DNA of 47,833 bases from Tenacibaculum sp. (GTDB lineage: Bacteria; Bacteroidota; Bacteroidia; Flavobacteriales; Flavobacteriaceae): positions 86,860 through 134,692 of the forward strand of contig JAGYHQ010000001.1 in the NCBI GenBank assembly GCA_018456245.1. The letters run 5' to 3'. A program made the position numbers and the translations under genes. Shown here piece after piece: positions 18,650 through 27,878 of this stretch. Below the pieces are notes generated by a model that was not told the origin of the DNA, made no database searches, and worked only from the letters and a program-made list of their open reading frames with translations. The first letter of the stretch is position 1; each line of letters begins with the position of its first letter.

Positions 18650-20476
18650 TTAATAATTTTTCTTGTTGTTGTTTTTATCAAAAACATAATTTCCAATAAC
18701 CAAATAATCCATTTCTGTTTGCATAAAACACCTAAACGCATCATCAGGAGTGCAAACAATGGGTTCTCCACCAAGATTAAAACTTGTATTTATAACAATA
18801 CTACAGCCTGTTTGTTTTTTAAATTCATTGATAAGTGACCAATATTTTGGATTAGTTTTTTTGCTAACACTCTGTATGTTTGTTGAATAATTAACATGTA
18901 TAATTGCAGGAATATCGGAACGAAGATGATACAATCTATCATAAATAGGCATTTCATCATAACCTTTTGGTGAGGATTTTAAGTGTTCTTTTTTTACAGG
19001 AATTACATTCAACATATAAGGCGATGGTGTATCTATTTCAAAATATTCTTGCATATCCTCCTCTAAAACGGAAGATGCAAAAGGTCTAAAACTTTCACGA
19101 TATTTTATTTTCAAGTTCATTTTTTTCTGCATTTCAGGATTTCTTGCATCACCTAAAATACTTCTATTTCCTAGGGCTCTCGGACCATATTCCATTCTTC
19201 CTTGAAACCACCCCACTACATTTCCATTGGCTATTTTTTCTGCTACATTTTTTGTTAATTCATTAAAATCTTCAAAATAAATATGCTCAGCATTGTATTT
19301 TTTAACAACTTTTAAAACTTCTTTTTCATTAAATTCAGTACCTAAATACGCTCCCTTCATCGCATCAAAATCGTTGGTTAGTTTTCTTTGTTCACCTTTC
19401 CATAAATACCACCCTAAATACGCTGCCCCTAATGCTCCTCCTGCATCTCCTGCCGCTGGCTGTATCCAAATATCTTTAAATATTTTGGCTTTTAATAATT
19501 TACCATTTGCAACACTATTAAGAGCAACTCCTCCCGCCATTACAAGATAATCACTACCTGTTAATTCTTTGGCTGTTTTGGCTAATTTTAATACAATATC
19601 TTCGGTAATTTCCTGAATTGCCAAAGCCATATTCATATAGTCTTGTGAAATTTCAGATTCTTCATTTCGTGGTGGAATTCCAAATAATTCAGTCCATTTT
19701 TTGTTATTTGTCATTTTTAAACCTGTTGCAAAATTGAAATATTTCATATTCAACAAAATAGAACCATCTTCACGAATATCCACCAATTCTTGTAAGATTT
19801 TTTCCTTAAATACTTTTGTTTGCTCAGCATTAGGATTTCCATAAGGTGCTAATCCCATTAATTTAGATTCTCCACTATTTACCCTAAACCCTGTATAATA
19901 GGTAAACGCCGAATACAACAAACCAACCGAATGCGGGAAGCACAATTCTTTAAGAATTTTAATTTTATTACCATGACCATAGCCGATAGTAGTAGTTGCC
20001 CATTCCCCAACACCATCAATAGTTAAGACAGCTGCATCTTTGAATGGCGATGGATAAAAGGCACTCGCTCCGTGTGATAAATGATGTTCAGGAAACAAAA
20101 TAGGGATTTTTTTATCACCTAATTTATGCAATTCCTCTTTTAACATCTTTTTCATAAAGAGTTTTTCTTTAATCCATACAGGTACTGCTGATAAAAAACT
20201 CACCAAACCTTTAGGTACAAAAGCGTGATAAGTTTCCAGCAATCTTTCAAATTTTATATAAGGTTTATCATAAAAAACGACAGCTTCCAAATCGTTATAA
20301 TCTATTCCTGCTTCATTTAAAACATATTTTATAGCATTGACAGGAAATGAAGAATCATGTTTCTTTCGTGTAAAACGCTCCTCCTGTGCTGCTGCAATTA
20401 TTTCTCCATTAACGATAATCGTTGCAGCACTATCATGATAATATGCTGAAATACCCAAAATTGCTGTTACTTTCAT
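18650..20476 (-). CDS. NodU/CmcH-family carbamoyltransferase
   Basis: A 608-aa enzyme transferring a carbamoyl group from carbamoyl phosphate, through an adenylate, to a hydroxyl of an unknown acceptor. I use the ATG at 20476, since MKVTAILGISAYYHDSAATI is the family N-terminus; the frame extends 25 codons upstream but overlaps the preceding small gene. N-terminal ASKHA-like domain: HHLSH metal-binding motif at 131-135, DGVGEWATT, MAGGVALNS at 313-321. C-terminal YrdC-like/carbamoyltransferase domain from about 375, with GRMEYGPRALGNRSIL (426-441) and FRPFASSVLEED. It starts 10 bases after the DUF5989 gene. Family relatives modify Nod factors, cephamycins, saxitoxin and glycans. Confidence 0.93.
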   Translation of the reverse strand: MKVTAILGISAYYHDSAATIIVNGEIIAAAQEERFTRKKHDSSFPVNAIKYVLNEAGIDYNDLEAVVFYDKPYIKFERLLETYHAFVPKGLVSFLSAVPVWIKEKLFMKKMLKEELHKLGDKKIPILFPEHHLSHGASAFYPSPFKDAAVLTIDGVGEWATTTIGYGHGNKIKILKELCFPHSVGLLYSAFTYYTGFRVNSGESKLMGLAPYGNPNAEQTKVFKEKILQELVDIREDGSILLNMKYFNFATGLKMTNNKKWTELFGIPPRNEESEISQDYMNMALAIQEITEDIVLKLAKTAKELTGSDYLVMAGGVALNSVANGKLLKAKIFKDIWIQPAAGDAGGALGAAYLGWYLWKGEQRKLTNDFDAMKGAYLGTEFNEKEVLKVVKKYNAEHIYFEDFNELTKNVAEKIANGNVVGWFQGRMEYGPRALGNRSILGDARNPEMQKKMNLKIKYRESFRPFASSVLEEDMQEYFEIDTPSPYMLNVIPVKKEHLKSSPKGYDEMPIYDRLYHLRSDIPAIIHVNYSTNIQSVSKKTNPKYWSLINEFKKQTGCSIVINTSFNLGGEPIVCTPDDAFRCFMQTEMDYLVIGNYVFDKNNNKKNY

Positions 20477-20486
20477 ACCCCCTTTT

Positions 20487-20636
20487 TTAAAATAAAGTGT
20501 AAATAAAAGGTGCAATTGCCGAGCCACTTGTAAATATAATGAGTGCTCCAAATAATAATAACACTATAATAACAGGCAATAACCAAAACTTTTTACGCAC
20601 TTTCAAAAATGCCCATAAATCTTTTATAAATTCCAT
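20487..20636 (-). CDS. DUF5989-family (SxtK-like) small membrane protein
   Basis: A 49-aa gene between the SxtJ-family gene and the carbamoyltransferase. It reads MEFIKDLWAFLKVRKKFW, then a hydrophobic helix LLPVIIVLLLFGALIIF, then TSGSAIAPFIYTLF. This fits DUF5989: a basic amphipathic start, one membrane helix, and a conserved SAxAPFIYTLF end. In known gene clusters this family sits next to carbamoyltransferases and SxtJ proteins; the saxitoxin cluster has a similarly small gene, sxtK, after sxtI and sxtJ (from memory). Function unknown; a membrane adaptor or subunit for the carbamoyltransferase is my inference. Spacing is 13 bases from the SxtJ-family gene and 10 to the carbamoyltransferase. 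Confidence 0.88.
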   Translation of the reverse strand: MEFIKDLWAFLKVRKKFWLLPVIIVLLLFGALIIFTSGSAIAPFIYTLF

Positions 20637-20649
20637 GTTTTTTTATCTT

Positions 20650-21057
20650 TTAATACGGTTTTTCTATATCTTTTGATGTAAATTCATAATTCCGAACTTT
20701 CATTACAGAACTTTTACCTTTTTTGAATCGATTTAACTGTAAAGAATCTTTACCTATTAATTTTCTTACAAAACCAACAGGAACGACCAAAACAACATAA
20801 ACAATTGTTAAAATAATTTTAGACATTATGATTCCTAATAGTTCAGAAAAACCAAGCCAAACAATTGCTACGGGATAAAAAAGCATCGGATAAGTCATAG
20901 TAACTATCAAAACAGGAATTGCTATTTTATAGCACAATGTGGTTTTTGTAAAAAAAGCAATCAATAAAAGTATAAGCACTACTGCCATACCCGTATCAGA
21001 TGCTTGTTTATTAGATATTGTTTTTGGAAAATAATTTGCAAGTTTCTTTTTAGACAT
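20650..21057 (-). CDS. SxtJ-family membrane protein
   Basis: A 135-aa protein with hydrophobic segments at about residues 23-37, 43-60 and 66-100 (probably three to four helices) and a basic C-terminal tail after VRKLIGKD. Length, topology and genome position next to a carbamoyltransferase and a DUF5989 gene match the SxtJ family, named after an uncharacterised gene of the saxitoxin cluster. The molecular role of the family is not known. It is the first gene of the four-gene cassette and begins about 80 bases downstream of the rpsJ terminator. The leader contains a run of 12 A (plus strand) but no clear promoter match. Confidence 0.83.
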   Translation of the reverse strand: MSKKKLANYFPKTISNKQASDTGMAVVLILLLIAFFTKTTLCYKIAIPVLIVTMTYPMLFYPVAIVWLGFSELLGIIMSKIILTIVYVVLVVPVGFVRKLIGKDSLQLNRFKKGKSSVMKVRNYEFTSKDIEKPY

Positions 21058-21135
21058 ATTTTATGCAACAATGTTAACCTTACAAAGCAAAAAAAAAAAA
21101 AGACTTATCCTAATTTTATTTTATATACTTTAAAC

Positions 21136-21170
21136 AAAAAGTTCCCAGTTTATATAAACTGGGAACTTTT
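21136..21170 (-). terminator. Intrinsic terminator after rpsJ
   Basis: A perfect palindrome (21137-21170) has the stem GTTCCCAGTTTA and practically no loop, and is followed by T on the minus strand. It ends the rpsL-rpsG-fusA-rpsJ unit 29 bases after the rpsJ stop and isolates the carbamoylation cassette from it. Confidence 0.87.
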
Positions 21171-21198
21171 AAATAACCTATTTTTTCTATTGAAAAAA

Positions 21199-21504
21199 TT
21201 ACACTTTTATCTCAACTTCAACACCGCTTGGTAACTCAAGTTTCATTAAAGCATCAATAGTTTTTGAAGAAGAACTATAAATGTCTAACAATCTTTTATA
21301 AGCAGATAATTGAAATTGCTCTCTAGATTTTTTGTTTACGTGTGGTGAACGTAAAACTGTAAAAATCTTCTTATTTGTTGGTAAAGGGATTGGACCATTT
21401 ACAACAGCTCCTGTTCCTTTTACTGTCTTTACGATTTTCTCAGCAGATTTATCCACTAAATTATAATCGTAAGATTTTAACTTTATTCTAATTTTTTGAC
21501 TCAT
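21199..21504 (-). CDS. rpsJ: 30S ribosomal protein S10
   Basis: Head protein of the small subunit; family members also bind NusB in transcription antitermination. The 101-aa sequence shows [40 protein letters not shown] and [17 protein letters not shown]. It follows fusA by 5 bases, forming the end of the str unit. In related genomes rplC usually comes next, but here a terminator and a foreign-looking cassette intervene. Confidence 0.98.
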   Translation of the reverse strand: MSQKIRIKLKSYDYNLVDKSAEKIVKTVKGTGAVVNGPIPLPTNKKIFTVLRSPHVNKKSREQFQLSAYKRLLDIYSSSSKTIDALMKLELPSGVEVEIKV

Positions 21505-21509
21505 CTTAA

Positions 21510-23627
21510 TTAACCTTTAGCGTTTGCAATTACTTCTTCTGAAATATTAGATGGTGTTTCTGCATAATGAGAAAATTCCATTGTAGAAGTTGCTCTACCT
21601 GATGATAACGTTCTCAAAGATGTAACATAACCAAACATTTCAGATAAAGGTACTGTTGCTTTCACAACTTTAGAACCTGCACGATCACTCATATCAGATA
21701 CTTGACCTCTTCTTCTATTTAAATCTCCTACAACATCCCCCATATTTTCTTCAGGAGTTAAAACTTCTAACTTCATTATTGGCTCCATAATTACGGCTTT
21801 TGCAGCTTTTGCAGCAGCTTTATAACCTAATTTAGCAGCTAATTCGAAAGATAACTGATCAGAATCTACTGGGTGGAATGATCCATCTAATAAAGTAACT
21901 TTCATAGAGTCCATTTCGTAACCAGCTAAAGGACCATTTTTCATAGCATCTTTAAATCCTTTTTCAACTGAAGGAACAAATTCTTTAGGAACGTTACCCC
22001 CTTTAATTTCAGAAATAAACTCTAAACCTTGCTTACCTTCTTCCGCTGGTTCCATTCTAAATACTATATCAGCAAACTTACCACGACCACCAGATTGTTT
22101 TTTATAAACCTCTCTATGTTCTGCAGTAGCTGTTATAGCCTCTTTATACTCTACTTGTGGTTGACCTTGATTTACCTCAACCTTAAACTCACGTTTTAAA
22201 CGGTCTACGATAATATCTAAGTGCAACTCACCCATTCCTGAGATTATTGTTTGCCCCGAAGCCTCATCTGTTTTTACCGTAAATGTAGGATCTTCTTCAG
22301 ATAATTTACCTAAAGCCATTCCTAATTTATCAACATCAGCTTTTGTTTTTGGTTCAACAGCAATACCGATTACTGGGTCTGGAAAATCCATAGATTCTAA
22401 AACAATAGGTGCTTTTTCATCAGTTAAAGTATCTCCTGTTTTAATATCTTTAAATCCTACAGCAGCTCCAATATCTCCTGCTTCTATATAATCAATAGGG
22501 TTTTGTTTGTTAGCATGCATTTGGTAGATACGTGAAATACGTTCTTTTTTACCTGAACGATTATTTAACACATAAGAACCTGCATCTAAACGACCAGAAT
22601 AAGCACGGAAGAATGCTAAACGACCTACAAATGGGTCAGTTGCAATTTTAAATGCTAATGCCGCAAAAGGATCTTTTGCATCTGGTTTACGAGAAATCTC
22701 TTCTCCTGTATTTGGGTCAGTTCCTACAATAGCTTCCTTATCTACTGGTGAAGGTAAATAACGGCATACTGCATCAATTAAAAATTGAACTCCTTTATTT
22801 TTAAAAGAAGAACCACAAACCATAGGAATGATAGACATATCCATTACAGCAGCACGTAAAGCAGCGTGTACTTCATCTTCTGTAATAGAATTTTCATCTT
22901 CCATAAATTTTTCTAATAAGCTTTCATCATAACCAGCAACCTCTTCAATTAATTTTGCTCTGTATTGACGAACTTCAGCTTTCATATCCTCAGGAATATC
23001 AATAATATCAAAAGTACTTCCTTGAGTTTCTTCGTGCCAAACAATTGCACGATTTTTAACTAAATCAACTACTCCTTTAAAAGTATCTTCTTCACCAATA
23101 GGTAATACGATAGGTACTGCATTAGAACCTAACATATCTTTAATTTGGTTACAAACTTCTAAAAAGTTAGCTCCTTGACGATCCATTTTATTAACGAATC
23201 CCATACGAGGAACTTTATAGTTATCTGCTAAACGCCAGTTTGTTTCTGATTGAGGCTCTACACCATCAACTGCAGAAAATAAGAATACTAATCCGTCTAA
23301 CACACGTAATGAACGGTTTACCTCAACGGTAAAATCCACGTGACCCGGAGTATCAATAATATTAAAGTGATATTCTTTAGTATCTGGTAAACTTTGCCCA
23401 TTTTCTGTTGGGAACTTCCATTTACAAGTAGTAGCTGCAGAAGTAATTGTAATACCTCTTTCAGCTTCTTGCTCCATCCAGTCCATTGTAGAAGACCCTT
23501 CGTGAGTTTCTCCAATTTTATGGTTTACCCCTGTATAAAAAAGGATACGCTCTGTTGTTGTTGTTTTACCAGCATCAATATGTGCGGCAATACCTATATT
23601 TCTTGTATATTTTAAATCTCTACTCAT
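21510..23627 (-). CDS. fusA: Elongation factor G
   Basis: GTPase that drives translocation of tRNA and mRNA, and ribosome recycling with RRF. The 705-aa length is normal. G motifs: [15 protein letters not shown] (G1), [11 protein letters not shown] (G2), DTPGHVDF (G3), NKMDR (G4). Later domains show [18 protein letters not shown] and the domain IV/V region ending with the EF-G-typical RALSSGRA-like segment ([18 protein letters not shown]). It lies 5 bases after rpsG and 5 before rpsJ. Confidence 0.98.
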   Translation of the reverse strand: MSRDLKYTRNIGIAAHIDAGKTTTTERILFYTGVNHKIGETHEGSSTMDWMEQEAERGITITSAATTCKWKFPTENGQSLPDTKEYHFNIIDTPGHVDFTVEVNRSLRVLDGLVFLFSAVDGVEPQSETNWRLADNYKVPRMGFVNKMDRQGANFLEVCNQIKDMLGSNAVPIVLPIGEEDTFKGVVDLVKNRAIVWHEETQGSTFDIIDIPEDMKAEVRQYRAKLIEEVAGYDESLLEKFMEDENSITEDEVHAALRAAVMDMSIIPMVCGSSFKNKGVQFLIDAVCRYLPSPVDKEAIVGTDPNTGEEISRKPDAKDPFAALAFKIATDPFVGRLAFFRAYSGRLDAGSYVLNNRSGKKERISRIYQMHANKQNPIDYIEAGDIGAAVGFKDIKTGDTLTDEKAPIVLESMDFPDPVIGIAVEPKTKADVDKLGMALGKLSEEDPTFTVKTDEASGQTIISGMGELHLDIIVDRLKREFKVEVNQGQPQVEYKEAITATAEHREVYKKQSGGRGKFADIVFRMEPAEEGKQGLEFISEIKGGNVPKEFVPSVEKGFKDAMKNGPLAGYEMDSMKVTLLDGSFHPVDSDQLSFELAAKLGYKAAAKAAKAVIMEPIMKLEVLTPEENMGDVVGDLNRRRGQVSDMSDRAGSKVVKATVPLSEMFGYVTSLRTLSSGRATSTMEFSHYAETPSNISEEVIANAKG

Positions 23628-23632
23628 TTTTA

Positions 23633-24109
23633 TTAAAATCTAAAGTGTGAGAATGCTTTGTTAGCTTCTGCCATTTTGTGTGTATCCACTTTCTTTTTCA
23701 CAGCAGCACCCTCTTCTTTAACAGCAGCTAAAATTTCAGCCGCTAAACGTTGTGCCATTGTTTTTTCATTACGCTTACGCGCATAACCTATCATCCATTT
23801 AATCGCCATAGACACTTTACGGTCTGGACGAATTTGCATAGGAATTTGGAATGTTGCACCACCTACACCACGAGAACGAACCTCTACATGTGGCATTACG
23901 TTAGACAATCCATCTCTCCATATTTCTAAGGCTGATTTCTCCTCGTCTGTTTTCTTTTCGTTTACGATATCAATTGCATCGTAAAACACTTTAAACGCGA
24001 CAGATTTTTTACCATCCCACATTAAGTTATTCACAAAACGCGTTACCAATTGGTCATTAAACCTTGGATCTGGTAAAAGCTCTCTTTTTTTCGCTTTTCT
24101 TTTTCTCAT
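23633..24109 (-). CDS. rpsG: 30S ribosomal protein S7
   Basis: Primary 16S rRNA binder of the head, at the E site. The 158-aa sequence starts [19 protein letters not shown] and has [40 protein letters not shown] and ending [14 protein letters not shown]. It starts 28 bases after the rpsL stop. In E. coli S7 represses this operon; no specific site could be recognised here. Confidence 0.98.
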   Translation of the reverse strand: MRKRKAKKRELLPDPRFNDQLVTRFVNNLMWDGKKSVAFKVFYDAIDIVNEKKTDEEKSALEIWRDGLSNVMPHVEVRSRGVGGATFQIPMQIRPDRKVSMAIKWMIGYARKRNEKTMAQRLAAEILAAVKEEGAAVKKKVDTHKMAEANKAFSHFRF

Positions 24110-24137
24110 GTCTTTACATTAAAAAAGTTATACTTAA

Positions 24138-24518
24138 TTACTTTTTGTCTTTAGGGCGTTTTGTACCGTATTTAGATCTACACTGAGTTCTTCCTTCAAC
24201 TCCTGCAGTATCTAATGCACCACGAACAATGTGATATTTAACACCTGGTAAATCTTTTACCCTTCCACCTCTAACTAATACTATCGAGTGCTCTTGTAAG
24301 TTATGTCCTTCACCTGGGATGTAAGCATTTACTTCACTACCATTTGTTAACCTTACCCTTGCAACTTTACGCATTGCTGAGTTAGGTTTTTTTGGTGTAG
24401 TTGTGTAAACACGAGTACAAACCCCACGCTTTTGAGGACAACCCTTTAAAGCAGCCGATTTACTCTTCTTAGTTAATTTGGTTCTTCCTTTACGAACTAA
24501 TTGTTGAATAGTTGGCAT
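24138..24518 (-). CDS. rpsL: 30S ribosomal protein S12
   Basis: Decoding-centre protein and classic streptomycin-resistance locus. The 126-aa sequence starts [20 protein letters not shown] and has [20 protein letters not shown] and [20 protein letters not shown], the two loops around the streptomycin site. Lys is present in [10 protein letters not shown] at the common resistance position, so nothing suggests resistance. It is the first gene of the str unit, with a strong promoter 59-88 bases upstream of the ATG. Confidence 0.98.
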   Translation of the reverse strand: MPTIQQLVRKGRTKLTKKSKSAALKGCPQKRGVCTRVYTTTPKKPNSAMRKVARVRLTNGSEVNAYIPGEGHNLQEHSIVLVRGGRVKDLPGVKYHIVRGALDTAGVEGRTQCRSKYGTKRPKDKK

Positions 24519-24576
24519 ACTATTAATTACTGTTTTTAATTAATTAAAATTTTATTTCTCTATTTTTTAGAGGACG

Positions 24577-24606
24577 CAAATATACAATTAAATAATTAAT
24601 ATTCAA
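24577..24606 (-). promoter_or_regulatory. Promoter of the rpsL-rpsG-fusA-rpsJ unit
   Basis: On the minus strand, TTG (24606-24604), an exact 19-base spacer and TATATTTG (24584-24577) give a textbook Bacteroidetes promoter. The start should be near 24570, giving a leader of about 50 bases. Confidence 0.87.
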
Positions 24607-24819
24607 GAAATAATACTTTTTTACCAAAAAACCAGAAAATTTATTTTTTTAACTAAAACACCCAAACCCAATATTTAATTATTAAATCAATAAAAAAATA
24701 AGGGCAAATATGATTTTTACACATTTTTTCAATAAAAAAACATAAATTTTACGAAAAAATTAGGTTTTTTAATAAAATTTTAAGATGTTTGGCGTCATTA
24801 ATTCAAATAATTTATGCAT
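24607..24819 (+). other. AT-rich region upstream of the SusC gene
   Basis: Over 200 bases of very AT-rich sequence lie between the rpsL promoter and the SusC start. The best plus-strand promoter-like element is GATGTTTG (24784-24791), one mismatch from TAnnTTTG, with no TTG upstream. No regulator gene, sigma/anti-sigma pair or operator is evident. Confidence 0.4.
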
Positions 24820-27800
24820 ATGAAAACAAAATTTAAAGGTTTTTTAACGCTACTCTTAGCGTTAATGGTGCAAGTAACTTTTGCACAAGATAAAACAATT
24901 TCAGGTACAGTTTCTGATGAAGCAGGACCATTACCTGGTGTTAGTATTTTAAAGAAAGGTACTACACAAGGTACTGAAACTGATTTTGATGGTAACTATA
25001 CTATTAAGGCTAAAACAGGAGATGTTCTTATTTTTAGTTTTGTAGGTATGGAAACTGTTGAAAAAAAAGTTGGTAATTCTACAAGTATAAATGTTACTAT
25101 GGAAAATGACAATGTTTTAAAAGAGGTTGTAGTAACAGGATATAGCAATAAAGATAGAGATGTATTAACATCTGGTGTTTCTACTGTTACAGCAAAAGAA
25201 TTAGCTCAAGTAAATTCAACAGTAAATGTAACTAATGCTTTACAGGGTAAAGCAGCAGGGGTTGTAGTTACTGCAGCCAATGGTAAACCAGGTCAAAATG
25301 CCTTTGTAAGAATTAGAGGTATTGGATCTGTAAATGCTGGTCAAGAACCTCTTTATGTAATTGATGGTATGCCTGTATCTGAAAGTCAATTAAACTTAAT
25401 TAACAGTTCTGATATTGAATCTATTTCTGTATTAAAAGATGCTGCTTCTACAAGTGCTTATGGTTCTCGTGGATCTAACGGGGTTGTTGTAATAACTACC
25501 AAAAAAGGTAAAAAAGGAGAAAGAGCAAGAATTACGTTTAGTAGTCAAGTAGGTTTTTCTAAAAAAATAGAAGACAACTTTGATATGATGAATGCTGAAC
25601 AAAAAATTCAGTATGAAAAAGAAGTAGGGCGTGGAGGATACGTAAGTGGTTACGGAATAACTGATGAAGGTATTAAAACTTTATTAAAAAACAACCATGA
25701 TTGGCAAAAAGACTTATTAAAAACAGGAATGTTAATATCTAATGGAATTTCTATCAATGGAGGTATTGGAAACACTGGGTACTTTGTTTCTTTTAAAACT
25801 GAAAGTGATACAGGTATCATAAAAAGATTAGATGGTTATAAAAGAATGACAGGACGTGTTAATTTAAACTCACAGTTAAATGATTGGTTAAAAATAAGAG
25901 TTAATACAGGGGTTTCTCACACATACTCTCAAGAACCAAGAGATAGAAATAATGTACAAAACCCTTTTAGAGCTATGTATAGCTATAATCCTTTTGAAAC
26001 ATTATATAAACGTGATAAAGATAATAATGTAATATTAGATACAAATGGTAACCCTATATACAATAAAACTTCTATGGGATTCTCTATTGCTGAAGCATTA
26101 GTTAATAACCCTGAAAGCGAAGAAAGATTAAGACTAATAGGTGGGGTTGCTTTAGATTTTAATATTTATAAAGAAAAATTAATTTTCACTCCTCAAATTA
26201 GTATGATTTATTCTACTTTGAGAGGTGAATATTACACACAACCAGGCTCTATATTAGATGGGTATGTAGGTGATAAAAAAGCTCCTGGTTCAAAAAGGGA
26301 CAATGGAAACTATTTTTTCAGTTATAACTACCTTAACAAACTATCTTATAAAGACACTTTTAATGATGTGCATAATTTTGGAGCTTCTTTATTTACTGAA
26401 TTTTACAACAATAATTATAGAAGTTATAGAATAAAGAGTAAAGGTTTCCCTTCTAAAGACTTAACAACTCAAGATAATGCTTCTGCATCTGACGGAAAAC
26501 AATCAACATACAGAAGAGAGAAAGCTCTTTTCTCAATAGGTGCTTCTGTAGATTATGATTATGACAAAAAATATATAGCTTCTTTAAGTTTAAGACGAGA
26601 TGGTTCTTCTGTGTTTGGAGATAAGAATAGATACGGTATTTTTTGGTCAGCAAGTGCTGCTTGGAATATTCATAAAGAAAGTTTCTTTAAATCAAAAGTG
26701 TTTAACAAATTAAAATTAAGAGCTTCTTATGGTACTGTTGGTAATGATAAATTACCTAATTACTACGGATATATGGGAACATATGAATTTAGTAGTTATA
26801 ATGGTGCTTCTGCAGCTTATCCTGCTAACGTAGCAAACTCTCAATTAAAATGGGAACAAAAAGCTATGACTGATTTAGGAGTTGAGTTCGGATTATTTAA
26901 TGGTCGTTTAAATGGTGTTGTTAACTATTTTAACTCTAAAACTTCTGATTTATTATTCTTAGAAAATATAGCACAAGAGAGTGGAGAATCTGGTTGGCCT
27001 GCAAGCAGGTATACAAACTTTGGTACTCTTTCTTCTAGAGGTTTAGAAATTGAATTAAATGGAGATGTTATTAAAACAGAAGATTTTACTTGGAATTTAG
27101 GTGCAAATATATCTTTCATAAAAACAAAAATGGATAAATTACCTGGTGGAGAAGATTATCTTCCTTCAGGATATGACTTAATTCTTCAAGAAGGAGAAGA
27201 AATCTACACTCACTATTTAGTAAGATATGCTGGAGTTAATCCTGAGAATGGAAGAGCTCAATATTACGATAAAGATGGAAAAGTTACTGAAGAATATAGT
27301 TCTGACTTCGCAGTACCTTTAAAAGGTAAAACAATTACTCCTGATTTTGATGGTAGTTTTAATACACTATTTAGCTTTAGAGGTATTAGTTTATCTGGTA
27401 ATTTCTACTTTAAATATGGTAACTATATTTATAATAATCAGGAAGCAACTATGCTTACAGATGGTAATGACATGAGTGGTAACTCAAGAGCCGATGCTCT
27501 TAACTATTGGAAGAAAAAAGGAGACAGAAATGTTTTACCAAACCCTAAAGATCCTAAAAATACAGAACAAACTTCTGATAGATTTTTACAAGATGGTTCT
27601 TATATAAGATTACGTAGTCTTAAATTAAGTTATGATTTACCTAAGAAATTCTTAGGAGAAAAAGGATTTTTCACTTCTGTAAATATGTACTTACAAGGGC
27701 AAAACCTATGGACTTATAGACCACATTTTAAAGGAGACCCAGAAGTTGGTATTGGTTCAGGAGAAACAAAAGGTCCTACTGATGTAGGTTTTGTACCTGG

Positions 27801-27867
27801 TGCTTATAACTTATTTAGTTACCCTACAACAAAATCATTTGTCATAGGATTAAATGTATCATTCTAA
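24820..27867 (+). CDS. SusC/RagA-type TonB-dependent outer-membrane transporter
   Basis: A 1015-aa outer-membrane beta-barrel that, with the SusD lipoprotein, imports oligosaccharides or peptides using TonB energy. I prefer the second Met (24820) because MKTKFKGFLTLLLALMV gives a standard signal peptide ending VTFA-Q; the ATG at 24814 adds only Met-His. Next come a carboxypeptidase-regulatory-like domain (residues about 25-105, ISGTVSDEAGPLPGVSI, TDFDGNYTIKA), a plug domain (LKEVVVTGY, IRGIGSVNAGQEPLYVIDGM, SISVLKDAASTSAYGSRG, NGVVVITTKKG), then a long barrel ending in Phe. It lies 11 bases upstream of the SusD gene. No substrate enzyme is nearby, so the nutrient cannot be inferred. Confidence 0.95.
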   Translation: MKTKFKGFLTLLLALMVQVTFAQDKTISGTVSDEAGPLPGVSILKKGTTQGTETDFDGNYTIKAKTGDVLIFSFVGMETVEKKVGNSTSINVTMENDNVLKEVVVTGYSNKDRDVLTSGVSTVTAKELAQVNSTVNVTNALQGKAAGVVVTAANGKPGQNAFVRIRGIGSVNAGQEPLYVIDGMPVSESQLNLINSSDIESISVLKDAASTSAYGSRGSNGVVVITTKKGKKGERARITFSSQVGFSKKIEDNFDMMNAEQKIQYEKEVGRGGYVSGYGITDEGIKTLLKNNHDWQKDLLKTGMLISNGISINGGIGNTGYFVSFKTESDTGIIKRLDGYKRMTGRVNLNSQLNDWLKIRVNTGVSHTYSQEPRDRNNVQNPFRAMYSYNPFETLYKRDKDNNVILDTNGNPIYNKTSMGFSIAEALVNNPESEERLRLIGGVALDFNIYKEKLIFTPQISMIYSTLRGEYYTQPGSILDGYVGDKKAPGSKRDNGNYFFSYNYLNKLSYKDTFNDVHNFGASLFTEFYNNNYRSYRIKSKGFPSKDLTTQDNASASDGKQSTYRREKALFSIGASVDYDYDKKYIASLSLRRDGSSVFGDKNRYGIFWSASAAWNIHKESFFKSKVFNKLKLRASYGTVGNDKLPNYYGYMGTYEFSSYNGASAAYPANVANSQLKWEQKAMTDLGVEFGLFNGRLNGVVNYFNSKTSDLLFLENIAQESGESGWPASRYTNFGTLSSRGLEIELNGDVIKTEDFTWNLGANISFIKTKMDKLPGGEDYLPSGYDLILQEGEEIYTHYLVRYAGVNPENGRAQYYDKDGKVTEEYSSDFAVPLKGKTITPDFDGSFNTLFSFRGISLSGNFYFKYGNYIYNNQEATMLTDGNDMSGNSRADALNYWKKKGDRNVLPNPKDPKNTEQTSDRFLQDGSYIRLRSLKLSYDLPKKFLGEKGFFTSVNMYLQGQNLWTYRPHFKGDPEVGIGSGETKGPTDVGFVPGAYNLFSYPTTKSFVIGLNVSF

Positions 27868-27878
27868 AAAATAAAAAT

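Noticed and set aside
20477..20551. Longer start for the carbamoyltransferase
   Set aside because: It overlaps the DUF5989 gene and adds 25 residues before the conserved family N-terminus.
21004..21234. 76-codon plus-strand frame across the rpsJ terminator
   Set aside because: It covers a terminator, part of rpsJ and the SxtJ-family start on the other strand, is made of low-complexity codons and has no recognisable protein features.
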